Shown one piece after another: positions 1 to 9,389 of a stretch of 64,000 nt of DNA. The notes beneath the pieces were generated by a model. The model saw only the letters and a program-made list of their open reading frames with translations, made no database searches and was not told where the DNA came from. Source of the stretch: an uncultured Bacteroidales bacterium (GTDB taxonomy: Bacteria > Bacteroidota > Bacteroidia > Bacteroidales > F082). Both the position numbers and the translations under genes were made by a program. The stretch spans positions 1-64,000 of the forward strand of contig CAMHFN010000008.1 of the NCBI GenBank assembly GCA_946184615.1. The letters run 5' to 3'. Position 1 is the first letter of the stretch. Every line of letters starts with the position of its first letter.

Positions 1-116
1 ATTGTATTATTGTTGTACTTTCTTTTTTTCCTGTATTTAGGGTTCCGCTATGATTCTTACCTTACTCTCGAAACAGGTTAACCTCTCGGCTCCCGTCTCG
101 GACTTATGCTGGCCTC

Positions 117-131
117 AAGTTTTCAAAGAAC
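117..131 (-). promoter_or_regulatory. boxA-like antiterminator of an rRNA leader
   Basis: On the minus strand the sequence reads GTTCTTTGAAAACTT, which matches the boxA (GYTCTTTNAAAA) found in rRNA operon leaders, where the NusB/S10 antitermination complex binds nascent RNA. It lies about 35-50 nt downstream of a strong minus-strand promoter, and no ORF lies between it and the window edge. The inferred 16S gene would start left of base 1 and is not itself visible. Confidence 0.6.
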
Positions 132-173
132 ATCCAAACTCAACTGCACTGCCTTTCTTGTTGTTTGGGACTG

Positions 174-203
174 CAAAAATACAGCATTTTTCATTATGCG
201 CAA
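174..203 (-). promoter_or_regulatory. Leftward promoter, probably of an rRNA operon
   Basis: Read on the minus strand, TTG (201-203) is followed after 19 nt by TATTTTTG (174-181), an excellent match to the Bacteroidota housekeeping promoter. The upstream side (204-236) is rich in A/T tracts, resembling an UP element. A boxA-like site follows in the leader. No coding sequence lies downstream within the window, so a stable RNA operon beyond the left edge is the best explanation. Confidence 0.6.
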
Positions 204-880
204 GTGTTTTTTTAACTTTTTTTTAAAAAAAATTACAATGATTTGATAATCAAAGAAATATTTTTTTCAAAAAAAAAAAGGAAGAAGTTTCGGGGGTGTT
301 TTAATAGGCCCCCAACTCTCTTTATATATTAATAGGTGTGTTTTCGCCACTTGTTGCCTCATTCAATTCGAATGGGTCTATTTCGGATTTCATCCCGCTA
401 CATTTCCCTTGATTTAAAATAGGTTGGAGAGGGGCCTTTTTGAAAAATAGGAAAGGTGAGATAAGCCCGTTTTTCGCCTCGCTCAGCGCACCTGTTTTTG
501 GAGACTAAATAACCCTAACCCGACCTCCAATCGTCGCTGATTTGCGATTTTTACAGAAGTAACTATGATAAACATTAAGATTTGACATCAATAAATCAAA
601 TTTTATAAACAGTTGATTATTAGTCTGATACAAGAAATATTACAAATGTCATTTATCTAAAAATCCTCAAATTGTATAATTAAATAATTGAAAATCAGAT
701 ATATATACTATTTTATTTATATTAAAATCTTAAAGTTTTACCTTGATTCCTTGAAATTATCCATCTAATATAGTATTTGATTTAAATCTTTGTAAATAAA
801 TAATATAATTTATTTTACCTAATGTTATTATTCAATAAGTTAGCTATTATTTACTATTTTACAAAAGTAAATTTCGATTT
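204..880. other. Long AT-rich non-coding region
   Basis: No plausible coding sequence, tRNA or known RNA was recognised here. The part from about 540 to 900 is extremely AT-rich; 300-540 is more balanced and contains only short weak inverted repeats. It separates the leftward rRNA-type promoter from the rightward XRE gene. A small RNA cannot be excluded from sequence alone. Confidence 0.5.
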
Positions 881-926
881 TTTGCATTTTGTAAGATTTA
901 ATTTTTTACCTTTGTAAAATATTACA
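858..926 (+). promoter_or_regulatory. Promoter of the XRE gene with two possible operators
   Basis: TACCTTTG at 907-914 is a good -7 element, with TTTG at 881-884 as a -33 candidate 22 nt upstream. Two inverted repeats with four-base spacers flank it: TTTAC-N4-GTAAA (858-871) and TGTAA-N4-TTACA (913-926, overlapping the -7 element and start site). Their half-sites are complementary versions of the same motif, which suggests autoregulation by the XRE protein encoded downstream. This role is inferred. Confidence 0.5.
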
Positions 927-954
927 GTTTGAAAAACAAAAATAACGATACACT

Positions 955-1416
955 ATGAAAGATAGAATCGCCCATATTATGAGAGCCCAAAACTTAAAGG
1001 CCTCCGATTTTGCCGAACTACTCGGAATACAACCCTCCGGTATTTCCCACATTTTATCGGGTCGAAACCAACCTAGCCTCGACTTCGTGAAAAAAATCAA
1101 AGAAACTTTCCCGGAGTATAATCTGGATTGGATCATCTTCGGTAAAGGCCCGATGACCACCTCAGATCCTTTCTCTTTAAACTCTTCCCCAATTTCTGCT
1201 TCTTCTTCTCCAATTGAGTTTGTTGCTCCTTCAAATGAAGAAGTCATCCCTTCTACCGAAACTTCTTCTTCCTCTTCATCTCTTTTTTCTTCTGCCTCAG
1301 TTCCTCCGACTAATGCTGCGTCTGTCACTCACGAAACAGGTTCAGCTCAATCGGGTATTCAATCCCTTTTTGTCGTATATGACGACGGAACCTTCGTGAA
1401 GTATTCCCCTAGGTGA
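955..1416 (+). CDS. XRE-family helix-turn-helix regulator with Ser-rich tail
   Basis: This 153-residue protein has a lambda-repressor-like helix-turn-helix at about residues 3-60 (FAELLGIQPSGISHILSGRN gives the two core helices), so it should bind DNA. The middle (about 75-125) is a low-complexity Ser/Thr/Pro/Glu stretch, and the last 20 residues (IQSLFVVYDDGTFVKYSPR) form a conserved-looking end. No peptidase or ligand domain is seen. It is a monocistronic gene behind its own promoter, which has repressor-type inverted repeats. The regulated genes are not known; it could be a stress or mobile-element-type regulator. Confidence 0.75.
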   Translation: MKDRIAHIMRAQNLKASDFAELLGIQPSGISHILSGRNQPSLDFVKKIKETFPEYNLDWIIFGKGPMTTSDPFSLNSSPISASSSPIEFVAPSNEEVIPSTETSSSSSSLFSSASVPPTNAASVTHETGSAQSGIQSLFVVYDDGTFVKYSPR

Positions 1417-1468
1417 ACTTTTTTTGCATCTTATTAAAATAGGTGTCCTCCATTTAAAGGATAATCTG

Positions 1469-1476
1469 TAACTTTG
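1469..1476 (+). promoter_or_regulatory. -7 promoter element of the DHH/FKBP cluster
   Basis: TAACTTTG lies 19 bases before the ATG of the DHH phosphoesterase gene, matching the Bacteroidota TAnnTTTG element. It gives a very short leader and probably drives the DHH gene and the two FKBP genes behind it. Confidence 0.5.
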
Positions 1477-1495
1477 CCAATTATTTTCATCTTAT

Positions 1496-2515
1496 ATGGA
1501 CCGAAAACAGTTCTTTAGTGTCCTTGACACATTCATTCAATCCCCTGGAAAGTTTACCGTGCTTTCTCACGTCAACCCCGATGGTGATGCCATTGGGTCC
1601 TCACTTGCACTTTCACAGTTTCTCGAAAAACTCGGACATCGTGTCGAAGTGATGGTTCCCAATGATTTTCCAGGCTTTTTGGCTTGGATGCCTGGTGCAT
1701 CCAACATCCAAGTTTATGATAAGGACACCGAGAACTGCGACAAGATCCTCGAGGCGTCAGATTTGCTTTTTATCCTCGATTTTAATCATATCAGCCGATC
1801 GGGAGGTATTCGAAAGACTCTTGAAAGCCTAAAAACAAAAAAAATACTGATTGACCATCACCGCGATACGGATCTGAGTCAGTTTGCATGTGCCCTATCG
1901 GAAACAGAAGTATCCAGTACCTCTGAGTTGGTTGCGGAGACCGTTCTTCATTATGGGGAACATTATATTGACGAATCTATTGCGACCAACCTCTTGGTGG
2001 GTATAGTGACCGATACAGGTTCCTTTTCGCATTCTATTTTCCATCCAGAGACCTTTGCTATCTGTGCCAAAATGGTGGAAAAAGCTCCCTCCTATAATCA
2101 AATCCATCAGCTAATCTACGATACTTTTTCTGAAAACCGACTCCGTTTGCTGGGGTATTCTATCAGCAATAAGATGGAAATCCTTGAGGAATTCAACACG
2201 GCTATCATTTCCCTAAATAAAGAAGAATTGGCTCGATTTGATTATCAAGTTGGTGATACTGAGGGTATTGTGAATTACCCACTCTCTCTGAAAAAGATTC
2301 GTATGTCCGTGCTGGTGACGGAACGACAAGGCGTGATACGTTTCTCTTTTCGTTCAAAAGGGAATTTCTCCGTTCATGAGTTAGCTCAGAACTATTTCAA
2401 CGGGGGCGGACATACGAATGCGGCAGGAGGTACGTTAAACTGTTCGATGGAAGCTGCCTTGAACCAATTGCATCGCGTCCTTCCTGAATATAAAGACTTG
2501 CTTAGAAAAGAATAA
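1496..2515 (+). CDS. DHH/DHHA1 phosphoesterase, NrnA-like
   Basis: A 339-residue cytoplasmic phosphoesterase of the DHH superfamily. Visible motifs are HVNPDGDAIGS (residues 25-35, metal-binding motif I), LDFNH (about 100), IDHHRDTD (about 122, the DHH motif), VTDTGSF (about 170) and the DHHA1 NGGGHTNAAGG near residue 305. Length and motif order match NrnA/RecJ-like enzymes that degrade short oligoribonucleotides or dephosphorylate pAp to AMP, using Mn2+. Two FKBP genes follow in the same direction, the first after four bases. Family membership is clear; the choice among nanoRNase, pAp phosphatase and c-di-AMP/pGpG hydrolase is inferred. Confidence 0.88.
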   Translation: MDRKQFFSVLDTFIQSPGKFTVLSHVNPDGDAIGSSLALSQFLEKLGHRVEVMVPNDFPGFLAWMPGASNIQVYDKDTENCDKILEASDLLFILDFNHISRSGGIRKTLESLKTKKILIDHHRDTDLSQFACALSETEVSSTSELVAETVLHYGEHYIDESIATNLLVGIVTDTGSFSHSIFHPETFAICAKMVEKAPSYNQIHQLIYDTFSENRLRLLGYSISNKMEILEEFNTAIISLNKEELARFDYQVGDTEGIVNYPLSLKKIRMSVLVTERQGVIRFSFRSKGNFSVHELAQNYFNGGGHTNAAGGTLNCSMEAALNQLHRVLPEYKDLLRKE

Positions 2516-2519
2516 AATT

Positions 2520-3050
2520 ATGAAGATAATGAAAGCGGTATATATCTTTTGTTTGATGCTTTGGGTGTTTTGTTCGTGTCAAGAACAACCTTCCAGACCC
2601 GTGAAGGAGCCAACGGAAAGTGAATTGAAGAAGAGTTTGGAAAAGACGAACCGCTATCTAATCAACGAAGAGGAAGAGGAAATTGACAATTATGTACGCC
2701 GGCATCAACTGGAGATGATTTCCACAGGAACGGGGCTCCGCTATCAGATTGTTGAAGGGGGACAGGGGGCGCTCATACAACAGGGACAAACGGTGATGAT
2801 GGCGTATGTGCTGTATGATCTTACGGGCGATGTGGTGTATTCGTCTGACACGGAAGGATTGATGAAGTTTGTGGTGGGAAGAAGTGAGGGACCGTCGGGA
2901 TTGGATGAAGCATTGAGACATCTCCATAATGGGGACCGAGCCTGGGTGATCGTCCCCTCGCATCTCGGGTATGGAATCTTAGGTGACCAAAAAGAGATAC
3001 CTAGTCGGGCTACTCTTATTTATTCATTGAAAATCACGAAAGTAGAATAG
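2520..3050 (+). CDS. FKBP-type peptidyl-prolyl isomerase lipoprotein (GldI-like)
   Basis: A 176-residue lipoprotein with signal peptide and lipobox (WVFCSC, Cys near residue 20), a charged linker with several consecutive Glu (about 50-55), then an FKBP fold from about residue 70 to the end (GLRYQIVEGG, VVYSSD, GLDEALRHLHNGDRAWVIVPSHLGYG, SLKITKVE). It would assist folding by cis-trans isomerisation of prolyl bonds at the periplasmic face. Gliding protein GldI of Bacteroidota has this architecture. It starts 4 nt after the DHH gene and precedes a second FKBP gene. Motility is not implied; related proteins occur in non-gliding Bacteroidales. Confidence 0.8.
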   Translation: MKIMKAVYIFCLMLWVFCSCQEQPSRPVKEPTESELKKSLEKTNRYLINEEEEEIDNYVRRHQLEMISTGTGLRYQIVEGGQGALIQQGQTVMMAYVLYDLTGDVVYSSDTEGLMKFVVGRSEGPSGLDEALRHLHNGDRAWVIVPSHLGYGILGDQKEIPSRATLIYSLKITKVE

Positions 3051-3083
3051 AATTATCGTTTTAAAAACAAAATCAACCGTACA

Positions 3084-3953
3084 ATGAAAAAAAGTATTAT
3101 TTGGGTGGCTGCGTGCCTCCTAGTTTCTGCAATGTTAACCTCTTGTGAGCCAAAATTATCGTTCCCTGGTTACACGCCAACAGGTACAGGACTGTTCTAC
3201 AAGGAGATTGTTAAAGGAACGGGCAATCAGGTTCAGAAGGACGACATCATTAAGGTGCGTCTTGCCTATTACATCAATGACTCGTTGTTGTTCACTACGA
3301 ACAATCTTCCTGAACCTGCTATTGACAAAGCTCATGAGTCTGCTTTTCCTGGCGACATCTACGAGGCTTTCTCCATGATGCACGTTGGAGACTCCATGTC
3401 GTTTATGATCAACGCTGACTCTACGTTTAGGAAACAGTTCGGTGCGACAGAGTTGCCTGCATTCATCACCCCAGGCTCCTACCTGCGTTGGGAAGTCGCA
3501 ATTGACGATGCTATGACCGAAGAGGCTTTCACTCAGAAAAAGATGGAAGAACAGGCAGTTTTAGATCAAAAAGCCAAGGAAGATTTTCAAGCCTATCTTG
3601 AAGCCAATGGCGTAAAAGAACAACCTTTGGAGAGCGGCCTGGTTTATGTTCGTACCAAGAAAGGAAAAGGTCCTAAACCAGGGTACAAACAGACGGTCAA
3701 AGTGCACTACACGGGCAAATTGCTTGACGGCACGGTATTTGACTCTTCGGTGGATCGTGGCGAACCTATCGCCTTTCCACTTGGCGTCGGACAGGTTATC
3801 AAAGGTTGGGACGAGGGTATTGCCTTGATGCAAAAAGGAGAGAAGGGAATTCTCTACATCCCATACGACTTGGCCTACGGCACGATGGATAGAGGTCCGA
3901 TTCCGGCCTACTCTAATCTTGTTTTTGAGGTGGAGTTGGTTGGTTTTGAATAA
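3084..3953 (+). CDS. FKBP-type peptidyl-prolyl isomerase lipoprotein, two domains
   Basis: A 289-residue lipoprotein (lipobox LTSC, Cys at about 21). The first FKBP-like domain (about 35-150) is diverged; the second (about 185-289) is canonical, with [30 protein letters not shown] and [10 protein letters not shown] Glu/Lys/Gln-rich helical linker joins them. Likely a periplasmic or outer-membrane-anchored foldase acting with its upstream paralogue. Its last 41 nt overlap the 3' end of the converging O-antigen ligase gene on the other strand. Confidence 0.85.
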   Translation: MKKSIIWVAACLLVSAMLTSCEPKLSFPGYTPTGTGLFYKEIVKGTGNQVQKDDIIKVRLAYYINDSLLFTTNNLPEPAIDKAHESAFPGDIYEAFSMMHVGDSMSFMINADSTFRKQFGATELPAFITPGSYLRWEVAIDDAMTEEAFTQKKMEEQAVLDQKAKEDFQAYLEANGVKEQPLESGLVYVRTKKGKGPKPGYKQTVKVHYTGKLLDGTVFDSSVDRGEPIAFPLGVGQVIKGWDEGIALMQKGEKGILYIPYDLAYGTMDRGPIPAYSNLVFEVELVGFE

Positions 3954-5382
3954 CTTCCGTGAAGTCATCCTGCTCTGAATAATACAGATCGATGACTGCG
4001 ATAAGTGCGGCACAACTCCAAACAGGAACAGCCAACTTATCCGTATCCAGGAAATTGTTCAAGAAACCGTGGACAAAGTAACTGAAGAAAGCCAGAGTAG
4101 CTCCGAGAACGAGCACTTTGGCTTTCTTGTTTTTTGCCTTGTGATAGGCTTTCAAGCCCGAATATACCACAGTGATAACAAAGGTCAGAACAAGAATGGT
4201 GCCCATGAAACCTTGTTCAGCCAAAGGACCGATGTACTCGCTGTGGGCATTGCCTCCATCGCCGGCATTGGTGCTGATGATGGTCTTCTCCTTTGACATT
4301 TGGTAAGGGGCATACACAAACTGGTACGTTCCAGGTCCCCAACCGAACACGGGACGGTCAGCAAACAAACGGAAAGCAGACTGCCAACGGTTGATGCGCT
4401 CCAGGTTGGAGGCATCGGTGGAAATATTGGTGATGGACTGGATGTTTTCCACGATGTCACCCGAGGCATCTTGGTTGTTGTGCTCCAAGGCATCGATGAT
4501 TTGGTGCTGGAAGGCGAAGAAAAGACCCACGAGGATGGCCAGAGTGGTGAAAATCCACCTGAATTTGATTTTAAGCAGGACACATGCCAATACTCCAAGA
4601 GAGGCAACCAAACTGACCCAAGCAGCACGGCAACTGGAAAGCACCATGGCTAAGCTAAGGAGGACCACAGCACCTAAAATAATCAACTTGCGGCGAGTAG
4701 TAATGCCGGGAATGAAAACGTAAGTAATGGCAAGAATCAGATAAATAGCCAACGCTGCTCCGTAAGCGGTGTGGTCATTGTAAAATGGCGACATCACCCA
4801 GTGGGCCGAGTCGTTGTCAAACCCATGTTGGGCATGAACGATGGTCGTGTAAACGACTACGATGCAGAGGCTTGCAATATAAAGCCAGATGAACCAGTCA
4901 ATATATTTGGGCTTTTTGAATAATAAGGCGCAGAAGAAGAAAGAAGGAACGACAAACCATAGCCTCGACACAATGAATTTGATGGATACCAGAGGCATCT
5001 CACTGGTGATGGTAGTGACAATCATCCAGATAAACATACAGTAAATCACTAGGGCAATGGGATGACGTGCCACGTTTCGGTCGTAGTTCCCTTCATAGAG
5101 AAGTTTGGCAATGAACAGAATCAACAAACCCGCCAGTAAGGGTTCGGCAGGAAGGGAGACTGCCAACTGTTCAAACTCTTTTAATGTGACAGAAAGTGGG
5201 ACAGTGAAACTGATGAGCAACATCACCTTGTCCAGAGAGAAGATGTAGAGCAACAAAATGCCAAGCACGGCTGGAAGGGCAAAGAACAGGTAGTTGTTCT
5301 TGTTGACCAACAGATAAAGTGCCACGGCAACAAAGAGTGCCGCAATCACATAAAGCCATGCTATTTTAGCCTTTTTGCTCAT
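3913..5382 (-). CDS. O-antigen ligase/polymerase family membrane protein
   Basis: A 489-residue integral membrane protein with about 11-13 hydrophobic segments and a larger loop (about 300-380) containing the Wzy_C-type sequence [18 protein letters not shown] and GWGPGTYQF, plus a downstream NAHSEY motif. These are hallmarks of the WaaL/Wzy superfamily, which transfers or polymerises undecaprenyl-linked glycans at the periplasmic face. A ligase and a polymerase cannot be told apart from sequence. It overlaps the Wzz-like gene upstream by 4 nt (ATGA), so the two are probably translationally coupled, and it is the last gene of a wzz-wzz-ligase operon. Confidence 0.82.
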   Translation of the reverse strand: MSKKAKIAWLYVIAALFVAVALYLLVNKNNYLFFALPAVLGILLLYIFSLDKVMLLISFTVPLSVTLKEFEQLAVSLPAEPLLAGLLILFIAKLLYEGNYDRNVARHPIALVIYCMFIWMIVTTITSEMPLVSIKFIVSRLWFVVPSFFFCALLFKKPKYIDWFIWLYIASLCIVVVYTTIVHAQHGFDNDSAHWVMSPFYNDHTAYGAALAIYLILAITYVFIPGITTRRKLIILGAVVLLSLAMVLSSCRAAWVSLVASLGVLACVLLKIKFRWIFTTLAILVGLFFAFQHQIIDALEHNNQDASGDIVENIQSITNISTDASNLERINRWQSAFRLFADRPVFGWGPGTYQFVYAPYQMSKEKTIISTNAGDGGNAHSEYIGPLAEQGFMGTILVLTFVITVVYSGLKAYHKAKNKKAKVLVLGATLAFFSYFVHGFLNNFLDTDKLAVPVWSCAALIAVIDLYYSEQDDFTEVIQNQPTPPQKQD

Positions 5383-6314
5383 GACTTGGCTGGAATGAGT
5401 TTCTTTCTGTTTTCAATGATGAACAGGACAAGGATGCTGAGCAGGAATGCACCTAAGCCACAGAGAGCCACCACCACCCATCTGACGGGATACGATTTCT
5501 TGTCGGCCGGATAGGGCTCTGTCACAATGTTGGAGTAGGTGAGCTCTGAGTTGAAGAATCTCAATTGTTGCTCATAATCCAGTTTGACATCGACATATGT
5601 GGTCGCTTCGGCGATGATTTTGTTTTCCAAATCAATGGCTTCGGGACCGTATTGTTCAAGGTTGCGCATTAATTCGGTTGCTTTTGACGAACCGTTGAGG
5701 TATCCGCGGGTGATTTCACGACTTTGTCCGACGTAATTGGCCATGCCATAATTGGTACCCAAATCGGCAAGCTGTTGCTTCAGATGATCGATATCCTGCT
5801 GTTTCAGCTTCAGCTGTTGGGCATACATGCTGACCACCTCTTGCACTTTGTCACGGTGTAGTTTGGCGACCTTTTGGTCATAGAAATGGAGGATGTCCCT
5901 CGCAATGTCGCAAGCTACTTGAGGGTCCTTGTCGTGGACTGTTATGGATACAGCCTCGTAAGGGGTTTTGTTGATTCGGATCTTGTCGTGATACTCAAGC
6001 ATCATGTAGGTCTTGGCATACTGGTAGTTGCGGTCAATATTATAATCGGTCCAGAGGTCGTACTTTTCGATGATGGAGTCGGCGATAGACTGCGAGTTGA
6101 TGATCTGGAGCATTTGCTCGGTCTCGCTTTCGTCTGAATAGGGACTGATGTTGGCAGGGTAGGCGATCGCTTCTGATTTGTAAAGAGGTGTGATGAAGGT
6201 CGCACTTGAGAAGATAGCGCCGCAAATGGCTGCGATCAGTGTAATGATGATGATGTGCCACTTCCATTTGTAAATCAGCTGGACCAGTGAAAGATTGTTG
6301 TAGTTGTTATCCAT
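5379..6314 (-). CDS. Wzz-type chain-length determinant protein (second copy)
   Basis: A 311-residue polysaccharide co-polymerase with an N-terminal membrane helix (about 20-42, following SLVQLIYKWKW), a periplasmic coiled-coil region, and a C-terminal helix preceded by the Wzz-type PADKKSYPVRW motif. It would set glycan chain length with the downstream Wzy/WaaL-like protein. No cytoplasmic tyrosine-kinase domain follows. The ATG at 6314 (MDNNYNNLSL) is chosen because it sits just before the first membrane helix. An in-frame ATG at 6458 would add a Lys/Pro-rich stretch overlapping the upstream gene by 59 nt and is less likely. Confidence 0.78.
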   Translation of the reverse strand: MDNNYNNLSLVQLIYKWKWHIIIITLIAAICGAIFSSATFITPLYKSEAIAYPANISPYSDESETEQMLQIINSQSIADSIIEKYDLWTDYNIDRNYQYAKTYMMLEYHDKIRINKTPYEAVSITVHDKDPQVACDIARDILHFYDQKVAKLHRDKVQEVVSMYAQQLKLKQQDIDHLKQQLADLGTNYGMANYVGQSREITRGYLNGSSKATELMRNLEQYGPEAIDLENKIIAEATTYVDVKLDYEQQLRFFNSELTYSNIVTEPYPADKKSYPVRWVVVALCGLGAFLLSILVLFIIENRKKLIPAKS

Positions 6315-6399
6315 GGTATTGATATTAATTATCGATGTTGGCGTTGCTTTTGTTGTTTCTGAAGGTTGAACCTCTTTGTTTATTCTGTTTTTTTGCTTT

Positions 6400-7452
6400 T
6401 TAGGTTTCCTGGGTTTTTTCCTTGGCACCGGAGGCCTCTTTCCGAAAAAAGCCACCATACCGTTCCATTAGGGCTAGTGCCAAAAGGATCAACACGAAGG
6501 TGGCGATAACCGTGATGGTGACAATGATCCAACGGATGGGGTAAGTTTTGTGTTCGGCTTTAAAAGCTGAAGTCACCAAAAACTTATGAGGGACATCCTC
6601 AGTGGCATCGACTTTGGCTTCTTCGTATTTGGTCTTCACTAGCGAAAGCTGAAGTCGGTCATGGTCCAATTTCTCACTAATGGCATAGTAAGCGCCTCCA
6701 TACTGGGCAAGCACGTCGAGGTATTGCTGAATGTTCTTCACCCCTTGTGTGTTGCTTTTCCCCAACTCCACGGCCAGTTGCTGACTGAGCATCTCCACTT
6801 GCGACTCATAGTCGAATACGCCTAAAGCACGAAGCGTGTTAAGGGAGTCCTCCAGCGTGGCCATCTCTTGGCAAAGACTGTTGTATTCAGTCTCCACCAA
6901 CTGAAAAGCTTTCACAGCCACCTCTTTTTGCATGGCGTTCATCGTGCTGTCGTAGAGCTCTGCAATGTCATTAGCCATTTGTGCCGCCAAGGCGGGGTCT
7001 GAATCCAAAACAGTGATTCTGACAGCGTTGTATTCTGTCCTTCGGAACAAGATACGGCTGTCGTAAAGCTTATTGAGTTTGGTATAAGGATATTTGGAAT
7101 CGGGTTTGATGCCGTAATGCTCCAAAAGGTTATATCGGGCGATGACTTTGTCACGGATGCGGTTTGAGTTGAGCACCTGAAGCATCTGCTCGGTCTGCTC
7201 ACTCTCACCGAATTCCAAAATGTCCTTGTTCGATTGGAATGTGGTGCTGATGAGCACCTTGGAGATGGAGTTGCTCGAAGTGGGGTAAAGGATAGCCGTC
7301 GACTTGTATAACGGTGTGATGAAAAGCGGTGAACTGAACAGGACTGCCAGCAATGCAGCGGCAATCAATATAATGAGGACGCTTTTCCGATACTCTACCA
7401 AAATCCTAGCCAGACTTTTTGAGCTGAAAGTATCCTTCTGATGGTCATCCAT
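6400..7452 (-). CDS. Wzz-type chain-length determinant protein (first copy)
   Basis: A 350-residue paralogue of the next gene, with the same plan: N-terminal membrane helix (about 22-44), ITPLYKSTAILYP motif, long periplasmic helical section, and a C-terminal helix preceded by KTYPIRW (about 300). It likely regulates chain length of a surface polysaccharide. Shared features (SEQTEQMLQ versus ESETEQMLQ) point to an old tandem duplication. It is the first gene of the operon and has a well-spaced promoter 28 nt upstream. Two adjacent Wzz proteins may hetero-oligomerise or set different lengths; this is inference. Confidence 0.8.
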   Translation of the reverse strand: MDDHQKDTFSSKSLARILVEYRKSVLIILIAAALLAVLFSSPLFITPLYKSTAILYPTSSNSISKVLISTTFQSNKDILEFGESEQTEQMLQVLNSNRIRDKVIARYNLLEHYGIKPDSKYPYTKLNKLYDSRILFRRTEYNAVRITVLDSDPALAAQMANDIAELYDSTMNAMQKEVAVKAFQLVETEYNSLCQEMATLEDSLNTLRALGVFDYESQVEMLSQQLAVELGKSNTQGVKNIQQYLDVLAQYGGAYYAISEKLDHDRLQLSLVKTKYEEAKVDATEDVPHKFLVTSAFKAEHKTYPIRWIIVTITVIATFVLILLALALMERYGGFFRKEASGAKEKTQET

Positions 7453-7479
7453 AATGGTGATGTTTTTCTAATAAGTTGA

Positions 7480-7509
7480 CAAAAATAGAAAAAAACATTG
7501 AAAGGACAA
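7480..7509 (-). promoter_or_regulatory. Promoter of the wzz-wzz-ligase operon
   Basis: On the minus strand, TTG (7507-7509) is followed after 19 nt by TATTTTTG (7480-7487), a near-ideal Bacteroidota promoter 28 bases before the first wzz start. It indicates that the three-gene operon is transcribed separately from the flippase gene upstream. Confidence 0.6.
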
Positions 7510-7527
7510 CCAAAAAAACGTTTTTGA

Positions 7528-9015
7528 TTATCTTTTTTCAGAAGGAAGCACGAGCGAAACCAGTTCTCTTAAGCTCAGCAAACGGGTGACGAAGATCAGA
7601 CCGATATTGATGGCGAAGCCGATGCCGAAAGATAAAAGCCAACTTATGTGAAGCATTTTCGTGAGCCAAGTGCATAACATGATGCTGCCAATAAATAGGA
7701 TCAGATGCGTCCAATAGCGCCAGCCCAGTTTTAGTTTGAAGATCTTCTCGCAGAGCAGATACTGGGCGAATGCAGTGACAGTTTGAACACAGAGGCTGGT
7801 GCAGGCAGCACCTACCGATTGGAAGCGTGGAATTACAATAAGATTTAGCAAGATATTGATGATGACTCCAGCAGCTGCTACTAAGTTGAGTTGTTTGAGA
7901 CTCCCGTTGGCGGTGAGGAGCGTCCCAAAGACGTAAGTCGTGGAGAGGCAGAAGAAACTCCCCATTAGAATGGGGAAAACTTTGGCATAGTGTCCGATAC
8001 GAAGGAGATAGGCAGCTTCGGTTTCACCTTCCTCGGGGCTATACATCAGTTGCATGATTTCCTGACTGTAGAAGACGCACATAATGAGGACAATACCCGT
8101 CATGGCTACCATGACATTAAAAGAAGTCTTGACCAAGTTGCCGAGTTCCAGTTTGTTCTGCAAGGTAGCGGTGAACATGGGTAGCAACATGATGGCAAAC
8201 AGGTTGGAGATGTTGTTACCCGCATCGAAGAGACGGTAGGCACGGCCGTATATGCCGGCTTGAACTCCTTGGTCATCGAGCAGACGTTCCAACAGAAAAG
8301 GCTCGATGCGACTGTAAACACTCATCAAAAGGACGAGAAGGGCAAAAGGCAGACTCTGCACCAGGATCTCTTTGAAAAACTTAAAGTTAATCTTGAAACT
8401 TAAGTGGTCCACATGTTTCAACACGAGATATAAAGCCAAAGCAATGGTGCAGAGGTAGGCTAGGGTTTGCACTTGCAGATACCAAACGATGCTGAAATGT
8501 CCGAGCGAGAACCATCCTGACCAAAGGATGAGGGCCATGAGGAGGATGGAAAGCACCCTGTCGAATACCGAGAGGAAACTGTCGGCCTTGAAAAGCAAAA
8601 GTCCTTGCATATTGGACCTGAGGAAGAGGACAAAAGAAAGCAAGATCTGGTTGATTCCACACCAAAACAGCATTTTCAGTTGAAACCCTTCGCGGAAGCC
8701 GTTGAGGTAGCCAACAGCGAAAATGACCATGGCATAACACACCCCGAGCAATAACTTGATCTCCGCCAATCCGGCAAAATGCCTCGAAAGCATCTTGTTG
8801 TCACTGGCGATGTTACGGCTGTTGAAGTTGGTGATACCCAGGTCGAGCAGAATATAAAAGAGATAGGAGAAGTTGAAAATCGACAGGTATTGCCCATAGA
8901 GGGCGTCGCCAAGCATGTTCTGCACCTCACGGTCGATGCCGAGAATCCAGAAAGGTTTCACCAGCAGGTTGAGAAATAGCAGGAATAGGATATTCTTGAT
9001 GAAACGATTCTGCAT
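7528..9015 (-). CDS. Polysaccharide flippase (Wzx/MATE-like)
   Basis: A 495-residue protein with about 12-14 membrane segments. The N-terminus (LGDALYGQYLSIFNFSYLFYILLDLGI, of which the central part is typical) matches the polysaccharide-transport family of the MOP superfamily, which flips undecaprenyl-PP-linked oligosaccharides across the inner membrane. It lies upstream of two Wzz-like genes and an O-antigen ligase-like gene, completing a Wzx/Wzy-dependent export set, although the glycosyltransferases are not in this window. A -7 element (TACCTTTG on the minus strand, 9036-9043) precedes the gene. Confidence 0.82.
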   Translation of the reverse strand: MQNRFIKNILFLLFLNLLVKPFWILGIDREVQNMLGDALYGQYLSIFNFSYLFYILLDLGITNFNSRNIASDNKMLSRHFAGLAEIKLLLGVCYAMVIFAVGYLNGFREGFQLKMLFWCGINQILLSFVLFLRSNMQGLLLFKADSFLSVFDRVLSILLMALILWSGWFSLGHFSIVWYLQVQTLAYLCTIALALYLVLKHVDHLSFKINFKFFKEILVQSLPFALLVLLMSVYSRIEPFLLERLLDDQGVQAGIYGRAYRLFDAGNNISNLFAIMLLPMFTATLQNKLELGNLVKTSFNVMVAMTGIVLIMCVFYSQEIMQLMYSPEEGETEAAYLLRIGHYAKVFPILMGSFFCLSTTYVFGTLLTANGSLKQLNLVAAAGVIINILLNLIVIPRFQSVGAACTSLCVQTVTAFAQYLLCEKIFKLKLGWRYWTHLILFIGSIMLCTWLTKMLHISWLLSFGIGFAINIGLIFVTRLLSLRELVSLVLPSEKR

Positions 9016-9110
9016 CTCGACGGAGGTTTGGTTTGCAAAGGTAGGAAAAATCCAAAAAAAGCAGCTAAAAATAAAAAAAGTTGTATCTTTACCCGCTAAT
9101 TTTGAATGGA

Positions 9111-9383
9111 ATGAACAAGGAACAGGAAGAAGTTGACGTGATGACAGACGAGTTGGTAGAGGAGGAAAAGAGTCTTCTGCTTCACAACGACGACCATAAT
9201 ACTTTTGAATATGTGATAGAGACCCTCGTCGAGGTCTGCGAACATACCTACGAACAAGCCGAAACTTGCGCTTGGATTACCCACTATAAAGGGAAATGTG
9301 CCATCAAACACGGCACTTTCAAGGAATTGAAGCCCTATTATGATGCCATGCTGGACCATCATCTCTATGTTAGTATCCAATAA
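9111..9383 (+). CDS. clpS: ATP-dependent Clp protease adaptor ClpS
   Basis: A 90-residue protein whose core carries the ClpS signature LLHNDDHNTFEYVIETL and the conserved CEHTYEQAETCAW region. ClpS binds the ClpA-type N-domain and delivers N-end-rule substrates to the Clp protease. The ATG at 9111 is chosen; an upstream in-frame TTG at 9081 would place the start inside a promoter-like TATCTTTA (9084-9091). It is followed after 6 nt by the RelA/SpoT gene, so the two are probably co-transcribed, linking proteolysis with stress signalling. Confidence 0.87.
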   Translation: MNKEQEEVDVMTDELVEEEKSLLLHNDDHNTFEYVIETLVEVCEHTYEQAETCAWITHYKGKCAIKHGTFKELKPYYDAMLDHHLYVSIQ

Positions 9384-9389
9384 GTCGAC

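Noticed and set aside
5379..6458. Longer start for the second Wzz protein at 6458
   Set aside because: The extra 48 residues are Lys/Pro-rich, overlap the upstream gene by 59 nt and precede the natural membrane-helix start at 6314.
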